Of a stretch of DNA of 64,000 nt, positions 63,689 through 64,000 are shown piece by piece. This DNA comes from Anaerolineae bacterium (GTDB lineage Bacteria; Chloroflexota; Anaerolineae; 4572-78; J111). Both the position numbers and the translations under genes were made by a program. The stretch lies in assembly GCA_023151115.1 (NCBI GenBank), contig JAKLJP010000003.1, positions 282,708-346,707 of the forward strand. The letters run 5' to 3'. How positions within the stretch are numbered: position 1 is the stretch's first letter; each line of letters begins with the position of its first letter. Under the pieces are notes generated by a model, which saw only the letters and a program-made list of their open reading frames with translations, was not told the origin of the DNA and did no database searches.

Positions 63689-64000
63689 AAGATTGGTTCC
63701 GTTGGATAGCTTCCGCCGCACTCCGGGTCAGGCTTGCCTCGGCTGAAACAGAACTTAGTGATTGTCCACAAATAAGTTTTCAGTTTTGGAGAGCGGAGAT
63801 TAGAGATTGGAGATTATTTAATCTCTAATCTCAATCTCTAGATGACCCCGCGCAACTCACCTTACACGTATCAATGATGAAAACATCTGTGACAAGTTAA
63901 GGGTTCAAGTAAAAAGTCAAATCGGGAAAGGAGATAAATCAAGTCGAGAAATCGGTTTACGTAAGGGTTTGACCACAGCTAAATCTTGATTAGCCGGATC
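63689..64000. other. right-edge non-coding region with a GGAGATT/GATTAGA palindrome
   Basis: No gene or CRISPR repeat is seen. At 63791-63840, GGAGATTAGAGATTGGAGAT faces AATCTCTAATCTCAATCTC around TTATTT, another short-word palindrome. The remainder is AT-rich and probably contains the cas6 promoter. Confidence 0.5.

Overview
The window (about 57-60% GC by eye, dense coding, long co-oriented operons) reads as a chromosomal piece of a Chloroflexota bacterium, most likely Anaerolineae or a relative. Pointers are an EccC-type secretion ATPase with WXG100 proteins, several GT39 membrane glycosyltransferases with C-terminal ectodomains, Thr/Pro-rich linkers, lipoproteins, an RND pump with no outer-membrane channel gene, and many short-word palindromic repeats. 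The taxonomic call is inference. No rRNA, tRNA or CRISPR array was seen.

Region 1 (1-17.9 kb) is the most unusual part: a type VII (ESX/Ess-like) secretion island fused to a phospho-signalling set. It holds an EccC-like ATPase with four FtsK/SpoIIIE domains (a duplicated D1-D2 pair, open at the left edge), a membrane-anchored zinc-ribbon pseudokinase that resembles the EssB/YukC subunit in plan, and four small WXG100-like proteins in tandem. After an IS5-type insertion come two secreted/membrane VWA-FHA proteins, an apparently active Ser/Thr kinase with the same N-terminal zinc ribbon as the pseudokinase, and a PP2C phosphatase. Kinase and phosphatase share a related C-terminal ectodomain. 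A plausible working model is phospho-dependent FHA docking controlling WXG100 export.

Region 2 (18-25 kb) has a MoxR/VWA (CoxD/CoxE-like) pair, a CPBP membrane protease overlapping a pentapeptide-repeat gene, an orphan C-terminal domain of a type ISP restriction enzyme, and a small Cys-containing protein. Region 3 (25-33 kb) is a glycosyltransferase operon: a GT4 enzyme and three GT39 enzymes joined by 4-bp overlaps, the last broken by a frameshift in a G-run. Region 4 (33-42.4 kb) has a GH100-like glycosidase, a second CPBP protease, a hypothetical protein, a YtxH-like protein, an internally deleted ISAs1 remnant, an isoprenylcysteine-methyltransferase-like protein, and a large DUF5107 protein behind a leader with its own promoter and terminator (possible attenuator). 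An aldo/keto reductase closes it.

Region 5 (42.6-47.8 kb) is an HtrA-like protease without PDZ followed by a MoxR-DUF58-VWA-VWA (Bat-like) operon. Region 6 (48-52 kb) has a ChbG/YdjC deacetylase, a second aldo/keto reductase and a trimethylamine-dehydrogenase-like flavoprotein. Region 7 (52-59.7 kb) is an RND efflux operon with accessory small proteins and an SH3b/TolB-like lipoprotein. Region 8 (59.9-64 kb) has a MalT/LuxR-type regulator and a Cas6.

Across the window, at least a dozen palindromes are built from short repeated words (GGAGATT, GCGAGGAG, ACGTAAA, CACGAAT and so on). They lie in gene gaps, and unpaired short-word tracts also lie in frame inside genes. They look like one architectural class with locus-specific words.
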